Assembly: GCA_012840355.1 (NCBI GenBank)
Contig: DULN01000009.1
Coordinates: 433,077-497,076 of the forward strand
Length of the DNA: 64,000 nucleotides
Direction of reading: 5' to 3'
Source: Clostridiales bacterium
Lineage (GTDB): Bacteria; Bacillota; Clostridia; Oscillospirales; CAG-272
The notes under the pieces were generated by a model, which worked only from the letters and a program-made list of their open reading frames with translations, did not search any database and was not told the DNA's origin. The number at the start of each line of letters is the position of its first letter. Position 1 is the stretch's first letter. This document shows positions 8,713-17,518 of the stretch, piece after piece. The translations under genes and the position numbers were made by a program.

Positions 8713-9503
8713 TAAGGCTCTCGGCTTGCATAGAGATGCTCTTTCGGGAGCATCCTTTTGAAGAGAGGTTCGCAGCAGCAAAAGCCTGTGGACTTAGCGC
8801 AATCGAGTTTTGGGGCTGGGAAAACAAAGACGTAGGCGTAGTCAAGGAGCGCCTGAGCGAGCATGGCCTTGAGCTTGCCGCATTTTGCGTCGGCTCGCGC
8901 GACCCGGAAATTGCGCCTGAGTGGAATAAAAAAAGGCTGTCCGACCGCACGGGCATAAAAGCGTTTGCAAAAGCCGTGCGCGAGAGCGCCGAAGTTGCAA
9001 ATAGCCTTGGCTGCAACACCCTGATTGTAACCTGCGGGCAAGCCCGTGACGACATTACGCGTGCGGAGCAGCATACAAACATCGTGCTTGCACTCCGCGC
9101 GGGCGGCGAAGTCGCAGGGGAACTTGGCGTAACGCTGGTGCTTGAGCCGCTGAACGTGCTTTGCGACCACAGGGGATATTTCCTATCCTCTTCTTACGAA
9201 GGGTTTGGCATTGTCGAAGAGGTTGATTCTCCAGCAGTGAAGCTGCTGTATGACGTCTATCATCAGCAGATAACCGAGGGCAATCTTATTTCAAATATCA
9301 AAAAACACGCGCATCTTATCGGTCATATCCACATTGCCGACGTTCCGGGGCGCCATCAGCCGGGCACCGGCGAGATAAACTATAAAAATGTTTTCGCCGC
9401 TATCGGCTCGTCCGGATATGACGGCTTTGTGGGTATGGAATTTTCGCCGGTCGGTGCATCTGCCGACGCGGTGAAGGAAACTCTTGAACTTGCAAGACAT
9501 TAA
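8709..9503 (+). CDS. Hydroxypyruvate isomerase-like / sugar epimerase TIM barrel
   Basis: A 264-residue protein of the AP-endonuclease-2/xylose-isomerase-like TIM-barrel superfamily, closest in motifs to hydroxypyruvate isomerase (Hyi). Metal-binding positions are visible in LVLEPLNVLCDHRGYFL, LLYDVYHQQI, HIHIADVPGRHQPGTGEINY and FVGMEFSP. The ADVPGRHQPGTGEINY block is the best Hyi-like marker. It is coupled to the upstream Gfo/Idh gene by a four-base overlap; such pairs commonly act in sequence on oxidised sugars or inositols. The exact substrate (hydroxypyruvate, a ketose or an inosose) is not determined by what can be seen. Confidence 0.85.
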   Translation: MIRLSACIEMLFREHPFEERFAAAKACGLSAIEFWGWENKDVGVVKERLSEHGLELAAFCVGSRDPEIAPEWNKKRLSDRTGIKAFAKAVRESAEVANSLGCNTLIVTCGQARDDITRAEQHTNIVLALRAGGEVAGELGVTLVLEPLNVLCDHRGYFLSSSYEGFGIVEEVDSPAVKLLYDVYHQQITEGNLISNIKKHAHLIGHIHIADVPGRHQPGTGEINYKNVFAAIGSSGYDGFVGMEFSPVGASADAVKETLELARH

Positions 9504-9543
9504 AAACTTGGCACTATAAACCAAAGGAGCTTAAAAAAGGATA

Positions 9544-11016
9544 ATGAAACGCACTCTATCATTGCTGTTGGCGGCTCTGACTGCGGCATCGCTGCTTGTG
9601 GCATGCGCTGATGAGGGAGCGACGGGTGGTCAGGATAACGCCGTTACTACTTCGGATGTGACAAACGATACCGGTCCTACGGAATACAAGGCAAACATAC
9701 CCTCGGATTTTGATTTCGGAGGGTACACTTTCCGCATATACTCCTATCCCGATCCTGCGTCCGGCGATTTCTGGCACGACTATGACTTTTCGTATACCGA
9801 GGAGACAGGCGACGCGCTTAACGACGCCGCTTATAGACGTATGCGCGATGTCGAGGACCAGCTCGGAATTAAGTTCTCGGTCTATAACCCGCCGAACAAC
9901 GGCGGCGACGAGCTGAGAAAATCGGTTACGACAAACGACTATGCATACGACATGTCGTGCATAAATCCGCGCGGCTCGGCGACACTCTCGCAGCAGAACA
10001 TCTTAAAGAATCTCAAGGCGATAGAAACGCTTGATTTGTCCGCGCCTTGGTGGGACCAGAACTGCGTGAGCGACCTGTCAATCAACAACAAGCTCTATAT
10101 GATCACGGGCGACATAGAGATAGGGTACAAAAAGTCGATAGCGCTTATTCTCTTCAATAAGCAGATGGCTGCCGACTATCAGATCGAAGATCCCTATGCC
10201 CTTATGGATACTGGCTCGTGGACTATAGACAAATTCACAACGATGGCGCGCAATGCCGCAGCCGACCTCAACAGCGACGGGAAATATGACGACACCGACC
10301 GCTACGGACTTAACTTCTACTGCAACTTCATTGCCAACGGCATGATAGCGAGCGGCGTTAAGTTTGTGACGAAGAACGAGCAGGATTTGCCCGAGCTCTC
10401 CTTCTTGAGCGACAAGACTATATCGATCTGGGACAAATATACCTCGCTGTTCTATGACACAACGACCTGCTACAGCTGGTCGAGGAATGGCAAGCCGGGT
10501 ACCGAGGCGTATAAAATGTTCATCGATAACCGCGCGCTGTTTTACTTCAACGAGTTCCACGCGGTCGAGACATTGCGCCAGATGGAGACCGACTTCGGCA
10601 TCCTGCCCATTCCGAAATACGACGAGTCGCAGGACCGTTACTACCACTGCATAAACCCGCACGTCGCGATGATGATCTCGGTCCCGATTTACAACAGCAA
10701 CCTGGATCTTACCGGCTATGTGATGGACGCGCTCGGCGCGACCTCGAAAAACATACTCACACCGGCATACTATGAGATCCAGCTCAAGACAAAGGGAGCT
10801 CGCGACGACCAGTCCGAAAAGTCCATCGATATCATCCTCGGCTCGCTTACCTACGACATGGGCTATATCTTCGACTGGGGCACGATCGGGCAGTTCACGC
10901 TCACGTTGGTCGACCAGGGCAAAACAGACCTTGTCTCTTCGTACACAAAGATCGAAAAGACTGTTATAAAGCAAATGGATAAGGCGATTGACAACTACCT
11001 TTCGATCCAAGACTAA
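9544..11016 (+). CDS. Extracellular solute-binding lipoprotein, sugar ABC type
   Basis: A 490-residue lipoprotein with a lipobox SLLVAC (Cys21), then a low-complexity linker and a family-1-like bacterial extracellular solute-binding fold. Features include FDFGGYTFRIYSYP at the start of the mature region, the Asp-rich NAAADLNSDGKYDDTDRYGLNFY stretch, and FGILPIPKYDESQDRYYHCINPH. It would capture a sugar or glycan fragment outside the membrane for an ABC importer. No permease or ATPase gene lies next to it, so it must use components encoded elsewhere. It follows the isomerase gene by 40 bases with AAAGGAG upstream and probably belongs to the 6931-11016 cluster. A large hairpin at 11060-11095 follows. 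Confidence 0.85.
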   Translation: MKRTLSLLLAALTAASLLVACADEGATGGQDNAVTTSDVTNDTGPTEYKANIPSDFDFGGYTFRIYSYPDPASGDFWHDYDFSYTEETGDALNDAAYRRMRDVEDQLGIKFSVYNPPNNGGDELRKSVTTNDYAYDMSCINPRGSATLSQQNILKNLKAIETLDLSAPWWDQNCVSDLSINNKLYMITGDIEIGYKKSIALILFNKQMAADYQIEDPYALMDTGSWTIDKFTTMARNAAADLNSDGKYDDTDRYGLNFYCNFIANGMIASGVKFVTKNEQDLPELSFLSDKTISIWDKYTSLFYDTTTCYSWSRNGKPGTEAYKMFIDNRALFYFNEFHAVETLRQMETDFGILPIPKYDESQDRYYHCINPHVAMMISVPIYNSNLDLTGYVMDALGATSKNILTPAYYEIQLKTKGARDDQSEKSIDIILGSLTYDMGYIFDWGTIGQFTLTLVDQGKTDLVSSYTKIEKTVIKQMDKAIDNYLSIQD

Positions 11017-11059
11017 GGTAGAGTAGATTAGCCTTACAAAAACTCTAATAAAAAACCGA

Positions 11060-11095
11060 GCCGCCGATACGGGAGAAAAATCCCGCATCGGCGGC
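11060..11095 (+). terminator. Long hairpin after the solute-binding protein gene
   Basis: A 15-bp stem with one mismatch (11060-11074 with 11081-11095) and a 6-base GAAAAA loop. The plus-strand 3' flank lacks a good T run, while the 5' flank has an A run. It may be a weak plus-strand terminator or an RNA-stabilising element. Confidence 0.6.
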
Positions 11096-11128
11096 TTATG
11101 TCAAAGCGGATACTTCGGGGGTAAGAGC

Positions 11129-12208
11129 ATGAAGGTTTATAGAAGCGATTTTTATCTTGAAGGGGTATATATCTATGACACCCCTTCGCGCATGTTTTGG
11201 AGGGGGAATATACGGGCCGAGGGCGGAATAATCAAAGAAATTAAGTTTATTCCCGCCGAAAGCGGTACAAGTGGAAAGCGCCGGCGGATAATACCCGCGC
11301 CGGTGGATGTGCACACTCATGGGCGTAGCGGGATTGATTTCGCGGGCGCGTCGGTAGAAGAGATGCAAAAGCTACGCGAAGATTACGCCTCTGTGGGTAC
11401 GGTGACGCTTTTGCCGACAATAGCATCGGCACCGCTTGAGGTGATGATTCAGTCTGTGAAAAGTGTAAAGGAAGCCGGCTACCTCGGAGTACATATCGAG
11501 GGGCGCTGGCTGAATGAAAAATGCAAAGGCGCGCACAGTCCCGAAATGCTCGCTCGGCCAAACGTAAAGGAGCTTGAGCGGTTCCTCAAAGCGGCGGAAG
11601 GCATAAAAGTGCATATCACAATGGCGCCGGAGCTAGAGAGCGGCGAGGAGTTCGTGCGAGCAGCCGTAAGTGCCGGCGCGACGGTTTCAGCGGGGCATAC
11701 AAATATGACGGTAGAAGAGGCATATAAAGCCCTGTCTTGGGGGGTGACAGGTTTTACGCATACTTTTAACGCAATGGCGCCGCTGCATCACAGGGCGCCG
11801 GGCGTTATAGCGGCGGCGCTTTGCTCGGACGCGTATGCCGAGCTTATATGCGACGGCGTGCACCTGCATCCTGAAACCGTAAGGCTTGTCTCAAAGATAA
11901 AGCCGCGCGACAAGGTTGTGCTTGTCACCGATTCGATGGCTGCGACTGGCTGCCCGGACGGGGTATATAAACTTGGCGGGCTTTCCGTCACGGTCAAAGA
12001 TGGCAAAGCCACGACGAGCGAGGGCACGATTGCCGGCAGCACGCTGAACCTCTATCAAGGGATGCTAAATTACATGAAATTCGCCGGCGTACCGCTCGAA
12101 GACGCGATAGACGCCGCGACGATAAACCCCGCGCGCATGGTAGGTATCGATGACAGTGTAGGCTCGCTCGCGGTCGGCAAAATAGCGGCGGCGATAGAAA
12201 TGGACTAA
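11129..12208 (+). CDS. nagA: N-acetylglucosamine-6-phosphate deacetylase
   Basis: NagA hydrolyses GlcNAc-6-phosphate to GlcN-6-phosphate and acetate in amino-sugar recycling. The amidohydrolase motifs are in order: VHTHG (H62, H64), HIEG (E124), SAGHTNMT (H190), THTFNAM with LHHRAPG (H211, H221), CDGVH (H245) and VTDSMAATG (D268). Two features are unusual: the motif is HIEGRW rather than HIEGPF, and the C-terminal GKxADxxxLD strand reads GKIAAAIEMD and stops early. At 359 aa it is slightly short. No nagB is in the window. It is flanked by a hairpin upstream and a strong promoter for the next gene downstream, so it may be a single-gene unit. Confidence 0.88.
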   Translation: MKVYRSDFYLEGVYIYDTPSRMFWRGNIRAEGGIIKEIKFIPAESGTSGKRRRIIPAPVDVHTHGRSGIDFAGASVEEMQKLREDYASVGTVTLLPTIASAPLEVMIQSVKSVKEAGYLGVHIEGRWLNEKCKGAHSPEMLARPNVKELERFLKAAEGIKVHITMAPELESGEEFVRAAVSAGATVSAGHTNMTVEEAYKALSWGVTGFTHTFNAMAPLHHRAPGVIAAALCSDAYAELICDGVHLHPETVRLVSKIKPRDKVVLVTDSMAATGCPDGVYKLGGLSVTVKDGKATTSEGTIAGSTLNLYQGMLNYMKFAGVPLEDAIDAATINPARMVGIDDSVGSLAVGKIAAAIEMD

Positions 12209-12231
12209 AATACCAAAATTTTCTGAAAGCG

Positions 12232-12260
12232 TTGACATAGCTTTTTGTATATGTTATCAT
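12232..12260 (+). promoter_or_regulatory. Sigma-A promoter for Gfo/Idh gene at 12313
   Basis: TTGACA, a 17-base spacer and TATCAT, about 50 bases before the ATG at 12313. Confidence 0.85.
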
Positions 12261-12312
12261 GGGTCCGGTACGGAATAGATCATTAATAGTATCGGAGGAT
12301 TAAAGAAAAAAA

Positions 12313-13467
12313 ATGGTTGGTATTGGCGACGAAGTTCTGAGTAAATTCAAGCAGGATATAGACGAAGAAGAGACAAGGCCGCAAAGCGATAGGAAACTCA
12401 AGGTCGGCATTATCGGCACCGGCTGGATCGCCGAGTCGCATGTCGAAAGCTACAAGCGTATGAAAGACGTGGAGATTGTCGCGCTTGCCGACCTGATAGA
12501 AGGAAAAGCCGAGAGGTTTGCGGAAAGGTTCGGCTTGCCGCTTGCCAGGTGCTACCGCTCCGGCCACGAAATGCTTGAAAACGAGGAGCTTGATGCTGTT
12601 TCGGTCTGCACATACAACTCAACGCATGCCGAGTGTACGATAGACGCACTTGAGCACGGCGTACATGTGCTGCTCGAAAAGCCTATGTGCGTCACACTTG
12701 ACGAAGCTGTCGAGATAATGCGTGCCGAAAAAAAGAGCGGTAAAATCCTCTCGATAGGTTTCCAGCCTCGTTTTGACCCGAACATGCAAATGATAAAAAA
12801 GATTGTGCAGTCGGGCGTGCTCGGAGAAGTTTACTATATACAGACCGGCGGTGGGCGCCGTCGCGGGATACCCGGTAGCACATTCATCGAAAAGAGCACG
12901 GCAGGTATCGGGGCTGTCGGCGACATCGGCTGCTACTCGCTTGACATGGTGCTAAACGCGATAGGCTATCCAAAGCCGCTCACCGTAACAGGCTATACAT
13001 CGGATTTCTTCGGCAAAAACCCCGAGTACACCCCGCCGGAGGATGCAAAACGCTTCTCGGTAGACGACTTCGCCGCCGCATTTATAAGGCTCGAGGGTGG
13101 AATAATCCTTGACTTCCGCATCTCTTGGGCTATGCATATGGACACCTCGGGCGACACGCTGATTTTGGGTAAAAAGGCGGGCTTGCGCATACCTTCCACC
13201 GAATGTTGGAACGGTTCGATTGGCGGTCCTATGACAATATATACAGATATCGGCGGCCAACCGATACAATACCAAGTCCCTGTGTTAAGAAACGAAGGGC
13301 CCGGTCTGTTTGACAGAAAGATTCGCTCGTTCCTCGACGCGATTATAACAGGCGGCCCGTCGCCCGTGCCGTCAAAAGAGATTCTATACAACCAAGCCAT
13401 AATCGACGGCATATGCCGTTCGGCGGAGCTTGGACGCGAAGTTGAGATTGTAATTCCTGAAATATAA
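12313..13467 (+). CDS. Gfo/Idh/MocA family oxidoreductase
   Basis: A 384-residue NAD(P)-dependent oxidoreductase with a 30-residue N-terminal extension before the Rossmann fold (KVGIIGTGWIAESH). The catalytic signature is LLEKPMC, and GIGAVGDIGCYSLDMVL with FDRKIRSFLDAIITG marks the substrate domain. The start ATG has AGGAGG-like sequence upstream (ATCGGAGGATTAAAG). Its own promoter (12232) and the terminator at 13474 make it a monocistronic unit. It is distinct from the Gfo/Idh proteins at 7720 and 57525; all three differ clearly in sequence, so they probably act on different substrates. The substrate is not inferable. Confidence 0.9.
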   Translation: MVGIGDEVLSKFKQDIDEEETRPQSDRKLKVGIIGTGWIAESHVESYKRMKDVEIVALADLIEGKAERFAERFGLPLARCYRSGHEMLENEELDAVSVCTYNSTHAECTIDALEHGVHVLLEKPMCVTLDEAVEIMRAEKKSGKILSIGFQPRFDPNMQMIKKIVQSGVLGEVYYIQTGGGRRRGIPGSTFIEKSTAGIGAVGDIGCYSLDMVLNAIGYPKPLTVTGYTSDFFGKNPEYTPPEDAKRFSVDDFAAAFIRLEGGIILDFRISWAMHMDTSGDTLILGKKAGLRIPSTECWNGSIGGPMTIYTDIGGQPIQYQVPVLRNEGPGLFDRKIRSFLDAIITGGPSPVPSKEILYNQAIIDGICRSAELGREVEIVIPEI

Positions 13468-13473
13468 AATAAA

Positions 13474-13507
13474 GCGGCGCAGGGTAAATCCACTGCGCCG
13501 CTTTTAT
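13474..13507. terminator. Bidirectional terminator between convergent genes
   Basis: A 9-bp perfect stem GCGGCGCAG / CTGCGCCGC with a 10-base loop. It has TTTTATT on the plus side and TTTATTTTAT on the minus side, serving the genes ending at 13467 (+) and 13504 (-). It overlaps the stop codon of the minus-strand gene. Confidence 0.88.
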
Positions 13508-14985
13508 TCCATGACACGAAAGTTTAAAACCGCAAGCTCACCGCCGCCTTCAACCTCAAAAAAAGGGATAAAATCGGTGTCCACTCGGTTCCCTATTTTA
13601 AAAGTCCAAGTCGCGACGCCGTTCTCGTCGCTCATAGTTTCCCCAAGCCCTTTGGCGGAGGAGTAGCCGGACTTATATTTGACGCGCAAGGTATAGGCGG
13701 TGTTAGGCTTGCCTTTTATTGTGACGGTCACAGTTTCGCCACGGCGGTAATCCTCGCGTATGCCAATAAACGCGATTGAGCCTTCGCTATTATTTACGGC
13801 TTCTTGAACAGAAGGCTTATCCGCCAGCACGGTTTCAGGTGAATTAGCAGGTTCAGGCTTAGGTGTGGCGGTTGTATCGTCATATGATTTTTTGTCTACG
13901 AGTTTAAAGCTCTTTTTAACTGTCTTGCCGCCGCCTTCGACTTCAAACCATGGCTCAAAAGTCGGATCGGCGTTCGGGCTAATTCTAAATGTCCAGGAAA
14001 CAAACCCCGAGCCATCGCTTTTCGCCTCGCCCAACCCTTTTGAGGTAGAGTAGCCTGATTTAAGCCTAAGTCTAAGGGTATACAATGTGTTAGGCATGCC
14101 GCGGATCGTGATCGTTACTGTTTCGCCGAGGCTGTACTCGGCTTTAAGGTTAATAAACTCGATCTCAGCCGACTCAGTCTCTTCAAAAGCAGGGACTGTT
14201 TCTGTAGGCACAACAGCAGGCTTTTCGGTAGGCGGCTTTGTTTCGGCAGCCGCAGATGTTGATGGCTCAGCTGCTTGTGCCCTCGTGTCAACAGGGGTTT
14301 CAGTATCGGCTTTCTCGGATATATGAGTTACAGCTGTTTTTTGCCCCTCCGATATTTCATCAGCCGGTTTTTCGGGCGCCGTATCACCGGCTTGAGGATG
14401 GGGGAGGGGCTTATCGGATTTTTCGCCAATCGTAAAGCTATGCCTTATCGTTTCGCCCCCGCCGGAAAGCTCGAAATATGGTATAAAGTCGTCCGAGCTT
14501 GCGTTTCCGATTTTGAATGTCCAAAAAACGTAGCCGCGCTCGTCGGAGATTGCATCGCCGAGCCCCGCAGCTTTTGAGTATCCCGATTTATAGCATATCC
14601 TTAAAGTGTAAGTGGTGTTCGGCTTGCCGACGGCGGAGAGCGTCACTGTCTCGCCCCGCCGGTAGGATTCTTTCGCGTTGACAAAAACTACCGATGAGCC
14701 CGATTTTTCTAGCAGCGATTTTGCAAAGTTTGCAAGCTTGTCCACCGGCGCGATAAACTTGCCGTATTTGTCAGCAGGCGCAAGCGGCGCGGGCATAGTT
14801 TCGGTCTTATCTGGATCGGGCAAAACTCCGCCCGACGAGGGCGAGGCTAGCCTCTCTGCTGGCTGGGATGCAGAAAATACCTTGCTGCTTGGCCCGACGG
14901 ATATAATGTTGCCTTGACATGATATGAGCGTTGCCAAAACTAAAAGCACGGCAAAAAATATAAATGTCCTAATCCCTTTCGCCAC
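13504..14985 (-). CDS. Lipoprotein with three tandem beta-sandwich-like repeats
   Basis: A 493-residue lipoprotein (lipobox ATLISC, Cys23) with three copies of an approximately 88-residue repeat at residues 98-186, 274-362 and 402-492. Each repeat has the same skeleton: an RGETVT-type strand, a PNTxYTLR strand, KSGYS..KGLG, a SDE.G....WTF strand and a F.P.FE..GGG end. Pro/Thr/Glu-rich linkers separate the copies. The layout suggests a surface protein with three Ig-like or carbohydrate-binding-like modules. I do not recognise the repeat as a named domain. Its promoter (15015-15043) is consensus, and it is monocistronic, ending at a shared terminator. Confidence 0.82.
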   Translation of the reverse strand: MAKGIRTFIFFAVLLVLATLISCQGNIISVGPSSKVFSASQPAERLASPSSGGVLPDPDKTETMPAPLAPADKYGKFIAPVDKLANFAKSLLEKSGSSVVFVNAKESYRRGETVTLSAVGKPNTTYTLRICYKSGYSKAAGLGDAISDERGYVFWTFKIGNASSDDFIPYFELSGGGETIRHSFTIGEKSDKPLPHPQAGDTAPEKPADEISEGQKTAVTHISEKADTETPVDTRAQAAEPSTSAAAETKPPTEKPAVVPTETVPAFEETESAEIEFINLKAEYSLGETVTITIRGMPNTLYTLRLRLKSGYSTSKGLGEAKSDGSGFVSWTFRISPNADPTFEPWFEVEGGGKTVKKSFKLVDKKSYDDTTATPKPEPANSPETVLADKPSVQEAVNNSEGSIAFIGIREDYRRGETVTVTIKGKPNTAYTLRVKYKSGYSSAKGLGETMSDENGVATWTFKIGNRVDTDFIPFFEVEGGGELAVLNFRVME

Positions 14986-15014
14986 ATTCCCACCGACCGG
15001 ATAAGTTTGGGAAT

Positions 15015-15043
15015 ATTATATATTTGAAGGTGAAAATTGTCAA
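15015..15043 (-). promoter_or_regulatory. Sigma-A promoter for the triple-repeat lipoprotein
   Basis: On the minus strand TTGACA, 17 bases, TATAAT: a full consensus 30 bases before the ATG at 14985. Confidence 0.88.
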
Positions 15044-15082
15044 TGGGCGGGGCATTATAAGGAACCTTGTCGAATAAATAAA

Positions 15083-15117
15083 AGCCCGGCTTAAAATTAG
15101 TGCCGGGCTATTTTTTA
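15083..15117. terminator. Terminator for metY
   Basis: AGCCCGGC / GCCGGGCT stem with an 11-base loop. On the minus strand it is followed by TTTATTTATT, just past the metY stop; a T run also follows on the plus strand. Confidence 0.88.
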
Positions 15118-16422
15118 TTATTTTGCCGCCTCGAAAGCCGTGTCAAGCGCCGCGATAAGGTCGTCTGCGTTTTCAATGCCGATCGAAAGGCGGATGGTGT
15201 TGGGCTTTATACCTTGCTCAAACTGTTCTTCAGCAGTTAACTGCGAGTGAGTGGTGCTTGCAGGATGGATTACAAGCGATTTTACGTCGGCGACATTCGC
15301 GAGCAGCGAGAATATCGGCAGGTTGTCGATAAACCTCCACGCGGTTTTATCGTCGCCCTTGATTTCAAAAGTGAAAATCGAGCCGCCGCCGCGCGGGAAG
15401 TATTTTTTGTAAAGCTCATGACCGGGCTCGGACTCAATTGAGGGATGGTGGACCGCCTCGACTTGCGGATGATTTTTGAGGTACTCCACAATCCGAAGCG
15501 CGTTTGAGACATGCCGCTCGACGCGCAGCGAAAGCGTTTCAAGCCCTTGCAAGAATATAAACGCATGGAAAGGCGAAAGCGTCGCGCCGGTGTCACGTAG
15601 CAGAATCGCGCGGATATAGGTGACGAACGCAGCCGACCCGACCGCGTCGGCGAATGATACGCCGTGATAGCTCGGGTTAGGCTCGGAAATCCACGGGAAT
15701 TTGCCGGAAGCTTTCCAGTCGAACTTGCCGCCGTCGACTATAACGCCGCCTATCGCTGTGCCGTGCCCGCCGATAAATTTGGTCGCCGAATGTATGACGA
15801 TGTCCGCGCCCCAATCTAACGGGCGGAAAAGGTAAGGGGTCGCAAATGTCGAGTCGACGACGAGCGGGATGCCATGCCGATGGGCGAGAGCTGCAAGCGC
15901 CTCGATGTCGACAGGGTTTGAGTTAGGGTTGCCAAGCGACTCGATAAAAATGGCCTTGGTATTATCCTTAATCGCCCGCTCGTATGCACTTATGTCGTAT
16001 GGGTCGACAAATGTGGTGGTGACTCCCGCCGTGAGCGGCAGCGTGTGCGCGAACAGGTTGTATGTGCCGCCGTAGAGGTTGTTCGCCGCGACGATATGCT
16101 CGCCGTTTTTCGCTAGCGCTTGGATGGTGTATGTAACCGCGGCAGCACCCGACGCTACAGCGACCGCCGCGACTCCGTTTTCAAGGTTTGCGATGCGCTC
16201 CTCGAAAGTGCCCACCGTCGGGTTTGTAAGCCGGCTGTAAATGTTTCCTGCTGCGCGCAGCGCGAAGCGGTCTGCTGCATTCTCGGCGTTGTGGAACACG
16301 TATGCCACCGACGCGTAAATAGGCACTGCTCTCGCGTCAGTCGCAGAGTCGGCCTTTTCCTGGCCGATATGCACCTGCCGGGTTTCAAAGCTCCAGTTCT
16401 TTGGGTTCCTGATGTCGCTCAT
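15118..16422 (-). CDS. metY: O-acetylhomoserine sulfhydrylase (aminocarboxypropyltransferase)
   Basis: A 434-residue PLP-dependent enzyme of the Cys/Met metabolism family that makes homocysteine from O-acetylhomoserine and sulfide. Motifs are ETRQVHIGQ at the start (typical of the MetY group), [37 protein letters not shown] and [12 protein letters not shown], in which Lys215 binds PLP. Length and the AxPIYxSVAYVF block favour MetY over MetB or MetC. The region upstream carries symmetrical repeats (16446-16488) that look like a regulator site; no SAM riboswitch fits in the short space. Ribosome binding site GGGAGGT precedes the ATG. Confidence 0.94.
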   Translation of the reverse strand: MSDIRNPKNWSFETRQVHIGQEKADSATDARAVPIYASVAYVFHNAENAADRFALRAAGNIYSRLTNPTVGTFEERIANLENGVAAVAVASGAAAVTYTIQALAKNGEHIVAANNLYGGTYNLFAHTLPLTAGVTTTFVDPYDISAYERAIKDNTKAIFIESLGNPNSNPVDIEALAALAHRHGIPLVVDSTFATPYLFRPLDWGADIVIHSATKFIGGHGTAIGGVIVDGGKFDWKASGKFPWISEPNPSYHGVSFADAVGSAAFVTYIRAILLRDTGATLSPFHAFIFLQGLETLSLRVERHVSNALRIVEYLKNHPQVEAVHHPSIESEPGHELYKKYFPRGGGSIFTFEIKGDDKTAWRFIDNLPIFSLLANVADVKSLVIHPASTTHSQLTAEEQFEQGIKPNTIRLSIGIENADDLIAALDTAFEAAK

Positions 16423-16445
16423 AGATAGTACCTCCCGCTATATAA

Positions 16446-16488
16446 CATACTAATCATATCAAAATAGTATGCAAATATTTTATGCAAA
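16446..16488 (-). promoter_or_regulatory. Candidate operator/promoter region of metY
   Basis: An inverted repeat CATACTA-N12-TAGTATG (16446-16471) overlaps the expected promoter of metY. Two direct copies of TATGCAAA (16468-16475 and 16481-16488) lie 13 bases apart beside it. No clean -35/-10 pair with 17-base spacing was found. The symmetry suggests a repressor site, identity unknown. Confidence 0.5.
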
Positions 16489-16492
16489 AAAA

Positions 16493-16516
16493 ACGGGTTT
16501 GTCAACCCGTTTTTTT
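16493..16516. terminator. Terminator for the DUF2156 gene
   Basis: Stem AACGGGTT / AACCCGTT with a TGTC loop, followed by a T run in both directions. On the minus strand it lies just after the gene ending at 16561. Confidence 0.9.
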
Positions 16517-16560
16517 TTAAAAAATCGCCTCCACTTTGACAAAAAATCGGGCGGGGTTTA

Positions 16561-17451
16561 TTAAATTTTTTGTTCGACAAATACCGTAAACTTGTCGATG
16601 AAGGCGCAGGGGTGGTATTGGAGCTTTGATTTTCTCAGCCCTTCGTCCCCGAGATCTTCTTCCCTGTTGACGTATTTTATACCGAGGTCGATGTGTTTTT
16701 TCACAAACTCGCTTGCGATCATCTGGTATGAGCCGGCATACCTGGTGTCGGCTTTTTCGATATGCACGAAAAGTGTGTCACCGAGCACTTCGCCTATCGC
16801 AAATGCGGCGACCCGGCCGCCTGCATAAAGCACAAGCCCCGACTGGCCGTATAGCTCGTAGTTGTCGAGCACCTCGAACACTATGTCTTCTTCTGCGCGG
16901 TACATCTCGGAGTCTTTTTTGTAAAGCTCGCAGAACTCGGTGAAGAATTCCCGCACATCCGGTATCGTGGTGGCGTCGATAGGCTTAAGCTCATACACGG
17001 GGTTTTCGCGCTTGAAGCGGTTTATATGGTTGCGCTGGCCTGAAAACTTTCTGCCGGCTAAAAACGCAAGGTCTTCCGCCCTATAAATGTAGTCCGACCA
17101 GCCGTTTTCCTTTATGACCTTTATTTTAAAACGCGAGCCGATCTTTTGCACATCGCTTTCGGTCGCAAAGCATATTACCATGCTTACGCCGTGTTTGTTG
17201 CAATAGTCCCAAATCGCGTCGAGCGCACCGGCGACGTTTTTGCCGATAGGTGTGGCGAACGCCACGGGATAGTCGAGATATACCGCTTTGAAAATCGCCG
17301 TGTCGTCGAAAGTGGCAAACTCGGTTTTAAAATAATTGCGCCACATCATTGTGCAACCTACGGTATTGTCGCAGGACCGCGTGGTCGGAACCGACAGGTA
17401 TTTTCTTACAATGTCGATATCTTGTAAGGTCAGCTTTTTAAAGTTTATCAT
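16561..17451 (-). CDS. DUF2156 (GNAT-fold) protein
   Basis: A 296-residue protein resembling the DUF2156 / phosphatidylglycerol lysyltransferase C-terminal-like family, which has a double GNAT-like acyl- or aminoacyl-transferase fold. Supporting stretches are MINFKKLTLQDIDIVRKYL and TTRSCDNTVGCTMMWRNYF at the start, then KFSGQRNHINRFKRENP and YVNREEDLGDEGLRKSKLQYHP at the end. No membrane segments are present, unlike full MprF proteins, so this is the soluble domain alone. Substrate and donor are unknown. The hairpin in its 5' untranslated region is described separately. Confidence 0.82.
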   Translation of the reverse strand: MINFKKLTLQDIDIVRKYLSVPTTRSCDNTVGCTMMWRNYFKTEFATFDDTAIFKAVYLDYPVAFATPIGKNVAGALDAIWDYCNKHGVSMVICFATESDVQKIGSRFKIKVIKENGWSDYIYRAEDLAFLAGRKFSGQRNHINRFKRENPVYELKPIDATTIPDVREFFTEFCELYKKDSEMYRAEEDIVFEVLDNYELYGQSGLVLYAGGRVAAFAIGEVLGDTLFVHIEKADTRYAGSYQMIASEFVKKHIDLGIKYVNREEDLGDEGLRKSKLQYHPCAFIDKFTVFVEQKI

Positions 17452-17473
17452 GCACCCACTACATTTAACTTTG

Positions 17474-17518
17474 CCGCGTTATGGGGCACTTTTGCCCGTT
17501 TACGCGGTTTTTTATTTT
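17474..17518. other. Hairpin with plus-strand T run in the leader of the DUF2156 gene
   Basis: CCGCGT / ACGCGG outer stem (17474-17479 and 17502-17507) with an inner GGGC / GCCC stem. TTTTTTATTTT follows on the plus strand. No plus-strand gene precedes it, so it would stop antisense transcription; on the minus strand it folds in the 5' leader. A minus-strand TATAAT-like box lies just above it near 17525. Confidence 0.55.
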
